From Massilia atriviolacea (GTDB taxonomy: Bacteria > Pseudomonadota > Gammaproteobacteria > Burkholderiales > Burkholderiaceae_D): a DNA stretch of 64,000 bases. The translations under genes and the position numbers were made by a program. Under the pieces are notes generated by a model. It saw nothing but the letters and a program-made list of their open reading frames with translations. It was not told the origin of the DNA and did no database searches. Position 1 is the first letter of the stretch. Every line of letters starts with the position of its first letter. The DNA is taken from assembly GCF_003953935.1 (NCBI RefSeq), contig NZ_RXLQ01000007.1, positions 222,110-286,109 on the forward strand, written 5' to 3'. Of the stretch, positions 24,794-33,254 are shown piece after piece.

Positions 24794-27325
24794 TTATTGC
24801 GTCAGCAGACTCACTTTGTCGACCACGAACGAGGTTTGCAGCGACGAGTCTTCACGCGCCGAGAACGACAGGGTCACGGTCTGGCCCTTGTACGGCAGCA
24901 GGTTGAAGGTGCGGACCTGGTAACCGGCAGCCTTGTTCAGGTTGGTGTAGGTTGCCAGGGTGCCGAGCACGGTGCCGGCCGCGTTCTTGACCGTGACGGT
25001 CAGGCGGTCGTAGGCCACGTTTTCGGTTTCCGCGGTATCGATGTGCAGCGCGAAGCTCAGTGCCGCCGAGGTGGCCGCTGCCGGAATCGCGACCGCCTGG
25101 GTGATCGTTTCGGTGCGGGTCACGCCGTTGCCGCCCAGCCATGCGTAACGCGTGCCTTCGTACGCGGTCTGGCCGCTGAAGTTGCCGATGGCGGAGGTGG
25201 TGCCGGCCCAGCCGGTGGTGCTCGACTCGAAGCCGCCGTTGACCACGCGCTCGGTGGTGCCGCCGCCGCCGCCGCCGACCGTCAGGGTGGCGTTGGCGCT
25301 GGTGGCGGTGGTCGGGCTGGCGGCCGAATCGGTGACTTTCACGCTGAACACGGCGCCGCTGTCGGCGGTTTGCGCGGTCAGGCTGTAGCTGGCCGAGGTG
25401 GCGCCGGCGATCGCCGCGCCGTTACGCAGCCACTGGTAGGTGTACGGCGCGGTGCCGCCGGTGGCGGTGACGGAGAAGGTGGCGGTGGCGCCAGCCTGGA
25501 CGGTCACGCTCGCTGGCTGCGAACTGATCGACACGCCGCCGCCCGGGGTGCCGCCTTCGTCGATGTCGGCGCCGACGTTAATTGCCGCGTAGGCACGGGT
25601 GACGGCGATGGCTTCCTTGCTGCCCACGCCATACAGTTCCTGTGCGGCCAGCAGCACCTTGTTACGCGCGTCGGCGTAGTTGGTCGAGGCGGTGAACTTG
25701 GTGGTGGCGGCCTTGAACCAGATGCGGAAGGCCTTGTCGGTGCCGATACCGGTCATCGCGGCCGGGCTCTTGACCAGGTACTGGCTGTAGTAGTTGGACG
25801 AGGAGCTGGCGTTCGAGCCTTGCGACAGGAAGTAGAACATGCGGTTGTTCGGGCCGCTGCTGTAGTGGACGTCCAGGTTCTTGATGGTGCTGCTCCAGGC
25901 GTTCGGGCTGGAACCGTCCAGGCTCGGCTTGTACATATAGCGCAGCGGATTGCCCGACTTGGCGATTTCCTTGCCCATGGCCCAGTCGTTGCCGGTGTTC
26001 GGGATCACCGTGCCGGTGCCGCCGGCGCGCGCATAGGCTTCCACCACTTCGCCGGTGATGTCCGAGCTCGACTCGTTCAGGCCGCCCGATTCGCCGCTGT
26101 AGGTCAGGTCGGAGGTGGCGTTGGTCACGCCGTGGCCCATTTCGTGGCCGATCACGTCGATCGAACCGAGGCTGGTGAACATCGAGCCGCCGTCGCCGAT
26201 GAACATGCACTTGCAGCCATCGCTGTAGTAGGCGTTGTCGTAGTTGCTGTTGACGTGGGCGGCGATGTAGGTGGCGGTGTTGTTGCCGTCCAGCGATTGC
26301 CAGCCGAGCACGTTTTTCAGGGTGTCGTAGGTGTTCATCAAGCCCCACATCGCGTTCACGGCCGCGGTCTGGCCGTTGGCGTTGGTGGTGCTGCCGCCGT
26401 TGTACTGCAGGCCGTCGCCCCAGTCGTTGGTGGTGTTGGTGTAGACCTGGCCGGCGCTGGTGGTCTTGTTGGCGTTGGTGATGGCCATCATGCCGTAGGT
26501 GCCGCCGGTGCCGCGCGAGGGATCCTTCATCGAGTAGGTGCTGCCGGACAGGCTGGTGTTCAGGGGCACGGTGCCGTTGTACTGGCTTTTGCCGGTGCCG
26601 GCCACGGTCTGCAGCGCTTTCCACTGCTTGATCACGCTGCCGTCGCGGGCGTTGACGATGGTGTCGTAGAAGACGGGATTGATGCCTTCCATCATGCGCG
26701 TCTTGACCAGGTAGGCCAGCGCGTAATCGGTCACTTCCTCGACCAGGTCGAGCGCGTTGAGCTGGGCTTCCGACTTGTTCAGGGCGCCCGGTGCGCGCTT
26801 GGTGGCGACGATCGGGTAGATGATCAGTTCGGCGGTTGGCGGCACATGGTGCACGGCGTTGGGCGACACTTTCTTGATGACCATGTCGATCACGGCGGGC
26901 GCCTGCACTTGCGGCACCACGTTGAAGTCGGCGGTGCGCGCGCGCAGGGCGGCATTGCCGCCGCTACCCTGGCCCAGGCCCGAGCGGCGGTCGGAAATCG
27001 ACTCGCTGACGATATCGCCGGCATCGTTGGTCACCACCACCGATTCCGACTGGAACACGCGCACGCCTTTGTAGGTGTGGGCGGCGCGGCTGATGCGAGT
27101 GCCGATCACGCCCGGATGCTGGACCGTGATGGAGAAACCATGGTCGGCGTCGAGACCGTGGGTGGCGCGCGTGGCGGCCAGTTTGGCAACCAGGGCCTGG
27201 CCCTGTTGCGGCGAATGGAGGGCGGTCGGACCGGCCATGATCGGCGCGTTGGCGAGCGCCTGGCCAACCATCATCAAGGGCAGTGCAGCAATCGACGCAG
27301 CGAGCAATGTTTTGCGGAAGTTCAT
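24794..27325 (-). CDS. Secreted M4-family (thermolysin-like) metallopeptidase with C-terminal accessory domains
   Basis: 843 residues. A signal peptide (MNFRKTLLAASIAALPLMMVG...ALA) is followed by an FTP/PepSY-type propeptide (about 60-230). The catalytic domain shows the zinc motif HEMGHG (about 391-396) and the third ligand in GGLNESSSDITGE, then DVHYSSGPNNRMFYFLSQG with the family's catalytic His region. After a linker comes an Ig-like domain (about 580-685, SISSQPASVTVQAGATATF) and a C-terminal beta domain (NGGFESSTTGWAG..., about 690-843). Such proteases are normally exported by type II secretion; the hybrid secretion operon lies directly downstream on the same strand. Confidence 0.95.
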   Translation of the reverse strand: MNFRKTLLAASIAALPLMMVGQALANAPIMAGPTALHSPQQGQALVAKLAATRATHGLDADHGFSITVQHPGVIGTRISRAAHTYKGVRVFQSESVVVTNDAGDIVSESISDRRSGLGQGSGGNAALRARTADFNVVPQVQAPAVIDMVIKKVSPNAVHHVPPTAELIIYPIVATKRAPGALNKSEAQLNALDLVEEVTDYALAYLVKTRMMEGINPVFYDTIVNARDGSVIKQWKALQTVAGTGKSQYNGTVPLNTSLSGSTYSMKDPSRGTGGTYGMMAITNANKTTSAGQVYTNTTNDWGDGLQYNGGSTTNANGQTAAVNAMWGLMNTYDTLKNVLGWQSLDGNNTATYIAAHVNSNYDNAYYSDGCKCMFIGDGGSMFTSLGSIDVIGHEMGHGVTNATSDLTYSGESGGLNESSSDITGEVVEAYARAGGTGTVIPNTGNDWAMGKEIAKSGNPLRYMYKPSLDGSSPNAWSSTIKNLDVHYSSGPNNRMFYFLSQGSNASSSSNYYSQYLVKSPAAMTGIGTDKAFRIWFKAATTKFTASTNYADARNKVLLAAQELYGVGSKEAIAVTRAYAAINVGADIDEGGTPGGGVSISSQPASVTVQAGATATFSVTATGGTAPYTYQWLRNGAAIAGATSASYSLTAQTADSGAVFSVKVTDSAASPTTATSANATLTVGGGGGGTTERVVNGGFESSTTGWAGTTSAIGNFSGQTAYEGTRYAWLGGNGVTRTETITQAVAIPAAATSAALSFALHIDTAETENVAYDRLTVTVKNAAGTVLGTLATYTNLNKAAGYQVRTFNLLPYKGQTVTLSFSAREDSSLQTSFVVDKVSLLTQ

Positions 27326-28077
27326 TATTTCTCCATTGATAGTTCAGTGATTGAATGAGATGAAACTGCTGGCCACGATGCTGTGGCGGCCACCCGAGCG
27401 CGCCGATCAGTTGGTCCGGTGAACGCGAGAGAATGCACACTATTCCTGTTTCTTAAGCCAAGTCAAAAAAATGGGTGATTTGGTCGTATGCACACCAAAT
27501 GTTCAGTTTTAGACATTCTTTTCTAGAAACTGAACGGTATACAAGGCAAATTGCCTGAAGAATGTTTTGTTGACGTGGGTAAATATGAGGCATTTTTCCC
27601 ACATGGCGGGCAATTAGATGCCGCACTCTAAGACGTGCGGAAATGTAACAATTCATCTAGAAAACGAACTCAATTCGATTGCGTTGGAGCGGGGATGCGG
27701 TCTACACTCGTTCTCAGTTGCCGGGAAAAACTCTCAGGCAACATGGATTAAAGCGCACGGGGCACACTCCGGATATAGCGCAATCAGTTAACGGGAAAAT
27801 CATGACGTCACACCTCACCTATGCATGGGCATGTTTGTCTCCTCCTCCGGTGCTGTTGCCCAAGCCCGATCCCCAGGGAACCCAGCCGACCTGACCGACA
27901 TGCCGATGGTGCACGAGCGGCAGGAGATTGCGGCAACCGGCAGTGCCCAGTAGGACAGTCGAAAAGAACCAATTCACGGTAACAGCGCGACAACCATGCG
28001 GACGCAGCGACAGGGCCTGGCCTTTGCATGTCGCGCGCGCGGATGGGCGGCGGCTACCCAATGAGGACCGGAGAGAG
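27326..28077. other. Long intergenic region, 752 bases
   Basis: It separates the divergent protease and ACT-like genes. The left half (27440-27660) is AT-rich, contains a strong inverted repeat at 27501-27535 and probably the protease promoter. The right half (27660-28070) holds short local stems, for example GTTGCC...GGCAAC at about 27717-27742, and no convincing reading frame. I see no known riboswitch or RNA family, but the length leaves room for a small RNA or a structured leader. Confidence 0.5.
27501..27535. repeat. Inverted repeat upstream of the protease gene
   Basis: GTTCAGTTTTAGA and TCTAGAAACTGAAC form a stem of about 13 pairs with one bulge and an eight-base AT-rich loop. It lies 176 bases before the protease start, in the AT-rich part of the region. 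It could be an operator or an RNA hairpin; the T-rich loop side does not form a clear T-run after the stem. Confidence 0.65.
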
Positions 28078-28740
28078 ATGCTTTCGATCGCGACCAAAGT
28101 TGAGCAAATAGTGTCGGAGTCGGCGTTCCTGACGGAAGGGATATCGCTGGGGCTGATCAATCTGTCGGAGCTGGCGCGCCAGCTGCGGCCCCAGCTCGAG
28201 TCGGATCTGTGGAAGCCGGTGGGGCAGGCGGCGGTGGTGATGGCGCTGCGGCGCCTGTCGGAGCGCCTGCCGCAGCAGGCGGCGCAGTCGCAGCCGATCG
28301 TGATTTCGCCGCGCACCAGCGAGCTGACCACGCGCACCGAGCTGACCCTGGTGACTTACCGGCTGTCGGACAACAGCAATGAATGCCAGCGCGAACTGCT
28401 GGCCCTGGCCGAGCGGCATCCGGGCAGTTTCGTGTCGGTCACGCGCGGGGTGCACGAGATGCTGGTGGTGTGCAGCCGGCCGCTGATCCATCTGGTCGAA
28501 TCGGCCTTTGCCAGCGAGCGTCATATTGCCCGGGTGGAAAACCTGACCGCGCTGACCCTGCGCCTCAATCCCGACGCTTTGAAGACGCCCGGCATTTATC
28601 ACGGCGTGCTGAAAAAGCTGGCCTGGAACAAGATCAACATCGTCACCATGATGTGCACATTTTCCGAGCTGACCGTGCTGCTGGAACAACCGCAGACCGG
28701 GCCGGCGTTCTCGGTGCTATCGCAGATCGTATCGCACTGA
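28078..28740 (+). CDS. ACT-like domain protein of unknown function
   Basis: 220 residues. The C-terminal third (LRLNPDALKTPGIYHGVLKKLAWNKINI, then VTMMCTFSELTVLLEQ) resembles the ACT-like modules of aspartokinase-related proteins; a second similar region (LVTYRLSDNSNECQRELLALAERHPGSFVSV) precedes it, and the N-terminus (about 1-70) is helical. There is no kinase or enzyme domain. ACT domains bind small ligands such as amino acids, so a sensor or adaptor role is possible. GGAGAGAG precedes the ATG at 28078. The gene is alone, followed by the repeat array. Confidence 0.65.
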   Translation: MLSIATKVEQIVSESAFLTEGISLGLINLSELARQLRPQLESDLWKPVGQAAVVMALRRLSERLPQQAAQSQPIVISPRTSELTTRTELTLVTYRLSDNSNECQRELLALAERHPGSFVSVTRGVHEMLVVCSRPLIHLVESAFASERHIARVENLTALTLRLNPDALKTPGIYHGVLKKLAWNKINIVTMMCTFSELTVLLEQPQTGPAFSVLSQIVSH

Positions 28741-28760
28741 CCGCCGCTGATGCCCAGCCC

Positions 28761-29088
28761 GTGTCCACCCCGGTGCCAGGTCTGACATTCGGACACGGAC
28801 TCTACGCTAACGCACACTACGGATCAGTGTCCACCCCGGTGCCAGGTCTGACATTCGGACACGGACTCTACGCTAACGCACACTACGGATCAGGGCGTGT
28901 CCACCCTGGTGCCAGGTCTGACTTTCGGACACGGACTCTTCATTAACGCATTTTATGGATCAGGCCGTGTCCGAATGTCAGACCTGGCACCGAAGTGGAC
29001 AGGCACCGAAGTGGACACGGACTCCACGCTAATGCAACTTACGGATCAGGCCGTGTCTGAATGTCAGACCTGGCACCGGGGTGGACAC
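28761..29088. repeat. Five-copy array of a 36-bp near-palindromic repeat in mixed orientation
   Basis: Core: GTGTCCACCCCGGTGCCAGG continuing TCTGACATTCGGACAC. Copies start at 28761, 28827 and 28897 in one orientation and at 28967 and 29053 in the other. Each of the first three is followed by a spacer such as GGACTCTACGCTAACGCACA ending ACGGATCA, giving 66-bp units; from the third unit on, GGCC or GGGC joins the units. Copy four carries an internal duplication of GGCACCGAAGTGGACA. The array lies between convergent genes. The core ends GTGTCC/GGACAC are inverted, and orientation flips within the array. Confidence 0.9.
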
Positions 29089-29149
29089 GCACTGGGCCGG
29101 GGTTTTCGGTGTTGTCGCGGATGGTGTCGCACGGAACGCCAACGGCCGG

Positions 29150-30205
29150 TCAGGAGACGGCGGGCTCCAGCAGGGTGACGGTCTGGCGCGCGGTGTCGAG
29201 CCGGGCCGTCACGCCCAGCGGCAGGGTGAACTGGTGGCGGATGTGGCCGAAGGAGTAGCCGCTCACGGCCGGAATCACCAGCGGCTTCAGGTGCAGGTCC
29301 AGCGTCTCATCCAGGGTCAATGACGGCTCTTCATCTTCCGGCCCGCAGCGGTCGCAGATGCCGACCATCAGCGCCGCCGCATTGCGCAAGCCCACCGACA
29401 GGTCGAGCTGGGTCAGCCAGCGGTCGATCCGGTAGGGCGCTTCGTTCACTTCTTCCAGGAACAGAATCGCTTTGCGGAAGTCCGCCGCATACGGCGTGCC
29501 CATCAGCGCGCTGACCAGGCTCAGGTTGCCGCCGATGAGGGGGCCGGTGGCCTGGCCGCTGGTCACCGTGCGCAGGGAAAAATGCGGTTCCAGCAAGGCG
29601 CGCCGGCTGTTTTCCAGCGCCATCGGTATGGTGTAGCTCGCCTGCGGATGCATCAGCACGGCCAGCATGTGTTCCAGCGCGTAGTCCGATGGCCCGGAGG
29701 TGGCCACCGGTCCGTGGAAGGTCACCAGCCGCGCTTGCTTGAGGATGGCCAGCTGCAGCGCGCTGATGTCGGAGTAGCCCAGCAGGATGGTGGGATTGGC
29801 GCGGATCAGCGCGTAATCGAGGTGTTCCAGCAGGGAGATGCAGCCGGAGCCGCCGCGCATGCACCAGATCGCCCTGACGTCGCGCTCGGCGAACATGGCG
29901 TGCAGGTCGTCGACGCGCTGCCGCACCGCCCCGGCGTAGCCGCCATGCACGGCGCGCAGGTTGTTCGCCAGTTTCGCCCGGAAACCCAGCGTTTCGATGC
30001 GCGCCACCGCGTAGCCGATGGCGTCGTCGTTGATGCGCCCGCCCGGGGCGACCAGGCCGATCACGTCGCCGGCGCGCAGGCGCGGAGGTTTGAGCAGGGT
30101 TCGCGGCATCGGTCGTGAGGCGCTGCGGGAAGTCGATGGCAACAACACGGCGCCGGCCGCCAGGCCCGCAAACGCGCGCCGGCTGATCTTGTCGCTAGGG
30201 GGCAT
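29150..30205 (-). CDS. LD-carboxypeptidase (peptidase S66), exported
   Basis: 351 residues. S66 enzymes cut the L,D bond of murein tetrapeptides. The N-terminus is a Tat-like signal (SRRAFAGLAAGAVLLP). Family features: LRAGDVIGLVAPGG, WCMRGGSGCISLLEHLD, the nucleophile-serine region ILLGYSDISALQLAI, IGGNLSLVSALMGTPY, the Glu in LFLEEVNEAPYRIDRWL and the His in SGYSFGHIRHQFTLPLG. E. coli LdcA is cytoplasmic; an exported version suggests action on periplasmic or external murein. It is downstream of the TonB-dependent receptor but separated by a terminator. Confidence 0.9.
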   Translation of the reverse strand: MPPSDKISRRAFAGLAAGAVLLPSTSRSASRPMPRTLLKPPRLRAGDVIGLVAPGGRINDDAIGYAVARIETLGFRAKLANNLRAVHGGYAGAVRQRVDDLHAMFAERDVRAIWCMRGGSGCISLLEHLDYALIRANPTILLGYSDISALQLAILKQARLVTFHGPVATSGPSDYALEHMLAVLMHPQASYTIPMALENSRRALLEPHFSLRTVTSGQATGPLIGGNLSLVSALMGTPYAADFRKAILFLEEVNEAPYRIDRWLTQLDLSVGLRNAAALMVGICDRCGPEDEEPSLTLDETLDLHLKPLVIPAVSGYSFGHIRHQFTLPLGVTARLDTARQTVTLLEPAVS

Positions 30206-30216
30206 GCGTGCTTTCG

Positions 30217-30242
30217 AAAAGGCGGCCCGTCCCAGGGCCGCC
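30217..30242 (-). terminator. Rho-independent terminator after the TonB-dependent receptor gene
   Basis: Minus-strand reading: GGCGGCCC, loop TGGGAC, GGGCCGCC, TTTT. A perfect eight-pair GC stem with a short T-run, 11 bases after the receptor stop codon and 12 bases before the LD-carboxypeptidase ATG. Confidence 0.8.
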
Positions 30243-30253
30243 CGCCGGGACCA

Positions 30254-33082
30254 TCAAAGGAACTTGTAATTGGCCATCAGGGTCAGCGAGCGCCCGCGCG
30301 GGTCGGCCACGCGCGGCTCCCACGAGCTGCCGGCCCCGGTGTTGCCGTCGTAGGTGATGGCGAATGGCGGATCCTCGTCGAACAGGTTCTTGATCCCGGC
30401 CGTCAAGGTCAGGTTTTTCACGCCAGTGTAGCTCAGGCTGGCATGAAAGATCGAGTACGCGTCGACTTTGGGATGGTAGTTGGACGGCACGATCCGGCCG
30501 CTGGCCACGCCCGGCAACACCTGGTCGGTGTAGCCGCTGCGGTAGACGTTCTGGAACATGGCGCTCCAGGGGCCCCGGGCAAACGTGACGTAGGCGGTGT
30601 GCTTCCATTTCAGGCCGAGGTCGCCGGTGAAGCTGAAGACGCCGACTTCATCCTTGCTGTAGGGCGCGGTTTCCAGGGGCTTGCTCTTTTTCTTGAGCAA
30701 GTAGGAACCGTCGACACCGGCTGCCCAGTTGCCCGCCCACACTTTGCCGTTGCTGCGGGCGCCGACTTCGATGCCGCGCGTAATCGCCGCCCCCGTATTG
30801 AGCCAGCGCCGGTCGATCCCGGCCAGCTTGCCCTGCTCATCGCGATAGAACTGCTCCTTGAACAGTTCGTAGTTGGCCAGCATGACGGGCAGGTCGACTT
30901 CCTTGATGGTCTCGAAGCGCCGCACTTCCCAGATGTCCATGTTCACAGAGAAACGCGCGGACGGCTCGAACACCACGCCGACGCTGCCCTGCCTGGAGGT
31001 TTCCGGGCCGAGCTTGGGCTTGCCGCCGGTAAGGATGATGGGGGTGATCGATTCGCAGCCGGGCTTGGTGGTGTCGACCTTGCCGCTGGCGCACATGCCC
31101 GGATCGGCCAGGTCCTTGCCGGCGTAGGTCGTTTCGGTGATGCCGTTGAATAACTGGTTGAACGCGGGCGCGCGGAAGCCTTCGTTGTACGAACCGCGAA
31201 CCAGCCACTGCGCACTCGGCTGGTAGCGGAAGGAGACCTTGGGATTGAGCGTGTTGCCGAAGCCGGAATAATGGTCCTGGCGCGCCGCCAGCGTGAGGTC
31301 GAGCTCCTTGGTGACAGGCACCAGCAGCTCGGCGTAGAAGGCGCGGATGTCGCGGCTGACTTGCGGCAGGGCATTGACATCGTCGAAGGGGGCGTTGAGG
31401 ATGGCGCGCCGTTCGGCAATGTTGCGCAGGTCGCCGTTGAATTTGTATGCTTCCTTGCGCAGGTCGGTGCCCACCGCCGCCATGACCGGCCCGGCCGGCA
31501 AGGTATAGACCTCGCCCGACAGCGAGGCGTCGAAGGCGGTCAGGGTGGTCTTGCCGCCGTACAGCACGACGCCGGCGGCCGAGGCGCCGCGGATCAGGTC
31601 CAGCGCCTGCTGCGACTGGGTCTGGCCGGCTTTCAGGAAGGGATTGATCAAGCCGCTGCCGAGCGCGGCCGCCAGCGGGGCGGTGTAGCTGTAGCCATTG
31701 CCGAGGGTCGATTCCGATTCGCTGGTGGCGCGCGTCAGGCCGACCTTGTAGTCATAGCTGCCGATCTGGCCGTCGGCGCCCAGTTGCAGGCGGCCGGCTT
31801 TGCTCTCGGTGGCGATTTCGCGGTCGCCGCATTCCATGCAGCGCCAGCGGTAGGCGATCGGCAAGCCGCGGTTGGCTTCGATCGACGGGAATTCGGCCAC
31901 CAGGGCGTTGAAGACCTCGTTGTAGGCCGCGCCCGTGCTCGGATAGAAGGAGCTGGCCGGAAAGGTGCTGGCGCCCGGCGAGACCTGGTTCGGCGAAAAG
32001 CGCTTGGCCACCTCCGTCTTTGCGCCGACCAGCTCGGCAAAAAACACGTGCCCGCCACGGCGCACGGTGGCGCGCGTGACGACGTTGCTGTTTTTAACGG
32101 GCTGCTGCAGCACGGCCGCGCGGCCGGTATCCCAGGCGCAACCGAGGCCGCCCGAGGGCGTGTCCCACAGCTTGTCGTCGTAGGCGCCCATGCCGTCGAT
32201 CGATGCGCAGCCGGCGCCGCCGGGCAGGTCGAGCAGGCTGACGCCGGAATAGGCTTGATTGGTGCCGCGCCGCACCGGGCCGGTGTTGCTGCTGCGGCTG
32301 AAGACGGTGTCGCCGAGGCTGGTGGCGAAGACGTTGGCGAACGGCGTGCCGCGCGTGTCGACCGAAACGCCACGGTCGGGCTGGAAGGTGTTCACGAAGT
32401 CGCGCTGCTTGCCGCGCAGGGCCTTGTTTTCGCCGCTGGACAGGGCGAACAGCAGGTTGAAGCCCTGTTCCTGCAGGTCGCCGAAACCGCCCGTGAGCTG
32501 GTAGCGCTGAATGTTGCCGCCGCCGGCTTCCGTGACGTCGGTAAACGCCTGCGCTTCCAGGCCCTTGTAGTTTTTCTTGAGAATGAAATTGATCACGCCG
32601 CCGATGGCGTCGGTGCCGTAGATGGCCGAGGCGCCGTCTTTCAGCACCTCGACCCGCTCGACCGCCGCGAAGGGAATCGCATTGAGGTCGACCGCCGAGC
32701 CTTTCATGCCGTGCGTGGCGACGCGGCGGCCGTTGAGCAGCACCAGGGTGCTGTCGGCGCCCTGCCCGCGCAGATTGGCCGAGGACGCGCCATTGTTGCC
32801 GCGCTGCGCGCCGGACGTGACGTCGGCATTGCTGGCGAGGTTGTCGGAACCGTTGCCGTTGATGTTCAGGGTGGCGATCAGTTGCTCGGCGTTGACGATG
32901 CCTTGGGCTTCGATCTGCTTGCGCGAAATCACTTCGACCGGCAGCGCGCCTTCCCTGGCAATGCGCTTGATGCTGCTGCCGGTGATTTCGACACGCGCCA
33001 TGGGCGACTCGGCCGCTTGCGCGGCGGCGCCGCCGGCCACGCACATGAGGGCCATCGTTTGCGCTAGCTTGCTTAACTTCAC
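30254..33082 (-). CDS. TonB-dependent outer-membrane receptor
   Basis: 942 residues from a GTG at 33082, chosen because AAGGAG lies seven bases upstream and a signal peptide follows (KLSKLAQTMALMCVAGGAAAQA). The plug domain is clear: RVEITGSSIKRIAREGALPVEVISR, LRGQGADSTLVLLNGRRV, VERVEVLKDGASAIYGTDAIGGVINFILKK. The rest is a 22-strand barrel ending in an aromatic residue pattern (LTLMANYKFL). The lack of a classical TonB box at the N-terminus is not unusual in this large Xanthomonadales/Burkholderiales-type group. Ligand unknown; peptide or oligosaccharide is plausible given the binding protein upstream. Confidence 0.9.
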   Translation of the reverse strand: MKLSKLAQTMALMCVAGGAAAQAAESPMARVEITGSSIKRIAREGALPVEVISRKQIEAQGIVNAEQLIATLNINGNGSDNLASNADVTSGAQRGNNGASSANLRGQGADSTLVLLNGRRVATHGMKGSAVDLNAIPFAAVERVEVLKDGASAIYGTDAIGGVINFILKKNYKGLEAQAFTDVTEAGGGNIQRYQLTGGFGDLQEQGFNLLFALSSGENKALRGKQRDFVNTFQPDRGVSVDTRGTPFANVFATSLGDTVFSRSSNTGPVRRGTNQAYSGVSLLDLPGGAGCASIDGMGAYDDKLWDTPSGGLGCAWDTGRAAVLQQPVKNSNVVTRATVRRGGHVFFAELVGAKTEVAKRFSPNQVSPGASTFPASSFYPSTGAAYNEVFNALVAEFPSIEANRGLPIAYRWRCMECGDREIATESKAGRLQLGADGQIGSYDYKVGLTRATSESESTLGNGYSYTAPLAAALGSGLINPFLKAGQTQSQQALDLIRGASAAGVVLYGGKTTLTAFDASLSGEVYTLPAGPVMAAVGTDLRKEAYKFNGDLRNIAERRAILNAPFDDVNALPQVSRDIRAFYAELLVPVTKELDLTLAARQDHYSGFGNTLNPKVSFRYQPSAQWLVRGSYNEGFRAPAFNQLFNGITETTYAGKDLADPGMCASGKVDTTKPGCESITPIILTGGKPKLGPETSRQGSVGVVFEPSARFSVNMDIWEVRRFETIKEVDLPVMLANYELFKEQFYRDEQGKLAGIDRRWLNTGAAITRGIEVGARSNGKVWAGNWAAGVDGSYLLKKKSKPLETAPYSKDEVGVFSFTGDLGLKWKHTAYVTFARGPWSAMFQNVYRSGYTDQVLPGVASGRIVPSNYHPKVDAYSIFHASLSYTGVKNLTLTAGIKNLFDEDPPFAITYDGNTGAGSSWEPRVADPRGRSLTLMANYKFL

Positions 33083-33254
33083 GGTTTCTCCTTGGATTTT
33101 TGATGCTCTGTGAGCACACATTATTTTTCTTGGCAAGACGTCATGAATCGGACGAGCCTACGCCCTGCCCGCTGGGCCAGCCAATGAAATTTCCTGAAGC
33201 AACTATAACTTGAGGGAATGGCTCGCCGGCAGGCCTGTGGGTATTCACTGTGCA

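Noticed and set aside
24779..27358. An 859-codon open frame antisense to the M4 protease gene
   Set aside because: Composition is extremely G, V, A and H rich and repetitive; it covers exactly the protease gene and has no promoter or domain.
27717..27760. Glycine-riboswitch-like string (CTCTCAGGCAAC) upstream of the ACT-like gene
   Set aside because: Only a short stretch resembles the conserved core; the rest of the riboswitch architecture could not be found.
28383..28946. A reading frame through the repeat array (VSTPVPGLTFGHGLYANAHY repeated)
   Set aside because: The peptide repeats arise only because the 66-bp DNA unit is a multiple of three; the frame overlaps the ACT-like gene in another phase.
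28761..29088. CRISPR array
   Set aside because: The repeats are 36 bp but the intervening sequences are near-identical to each other, the orientation flips, and no cas gene is present.
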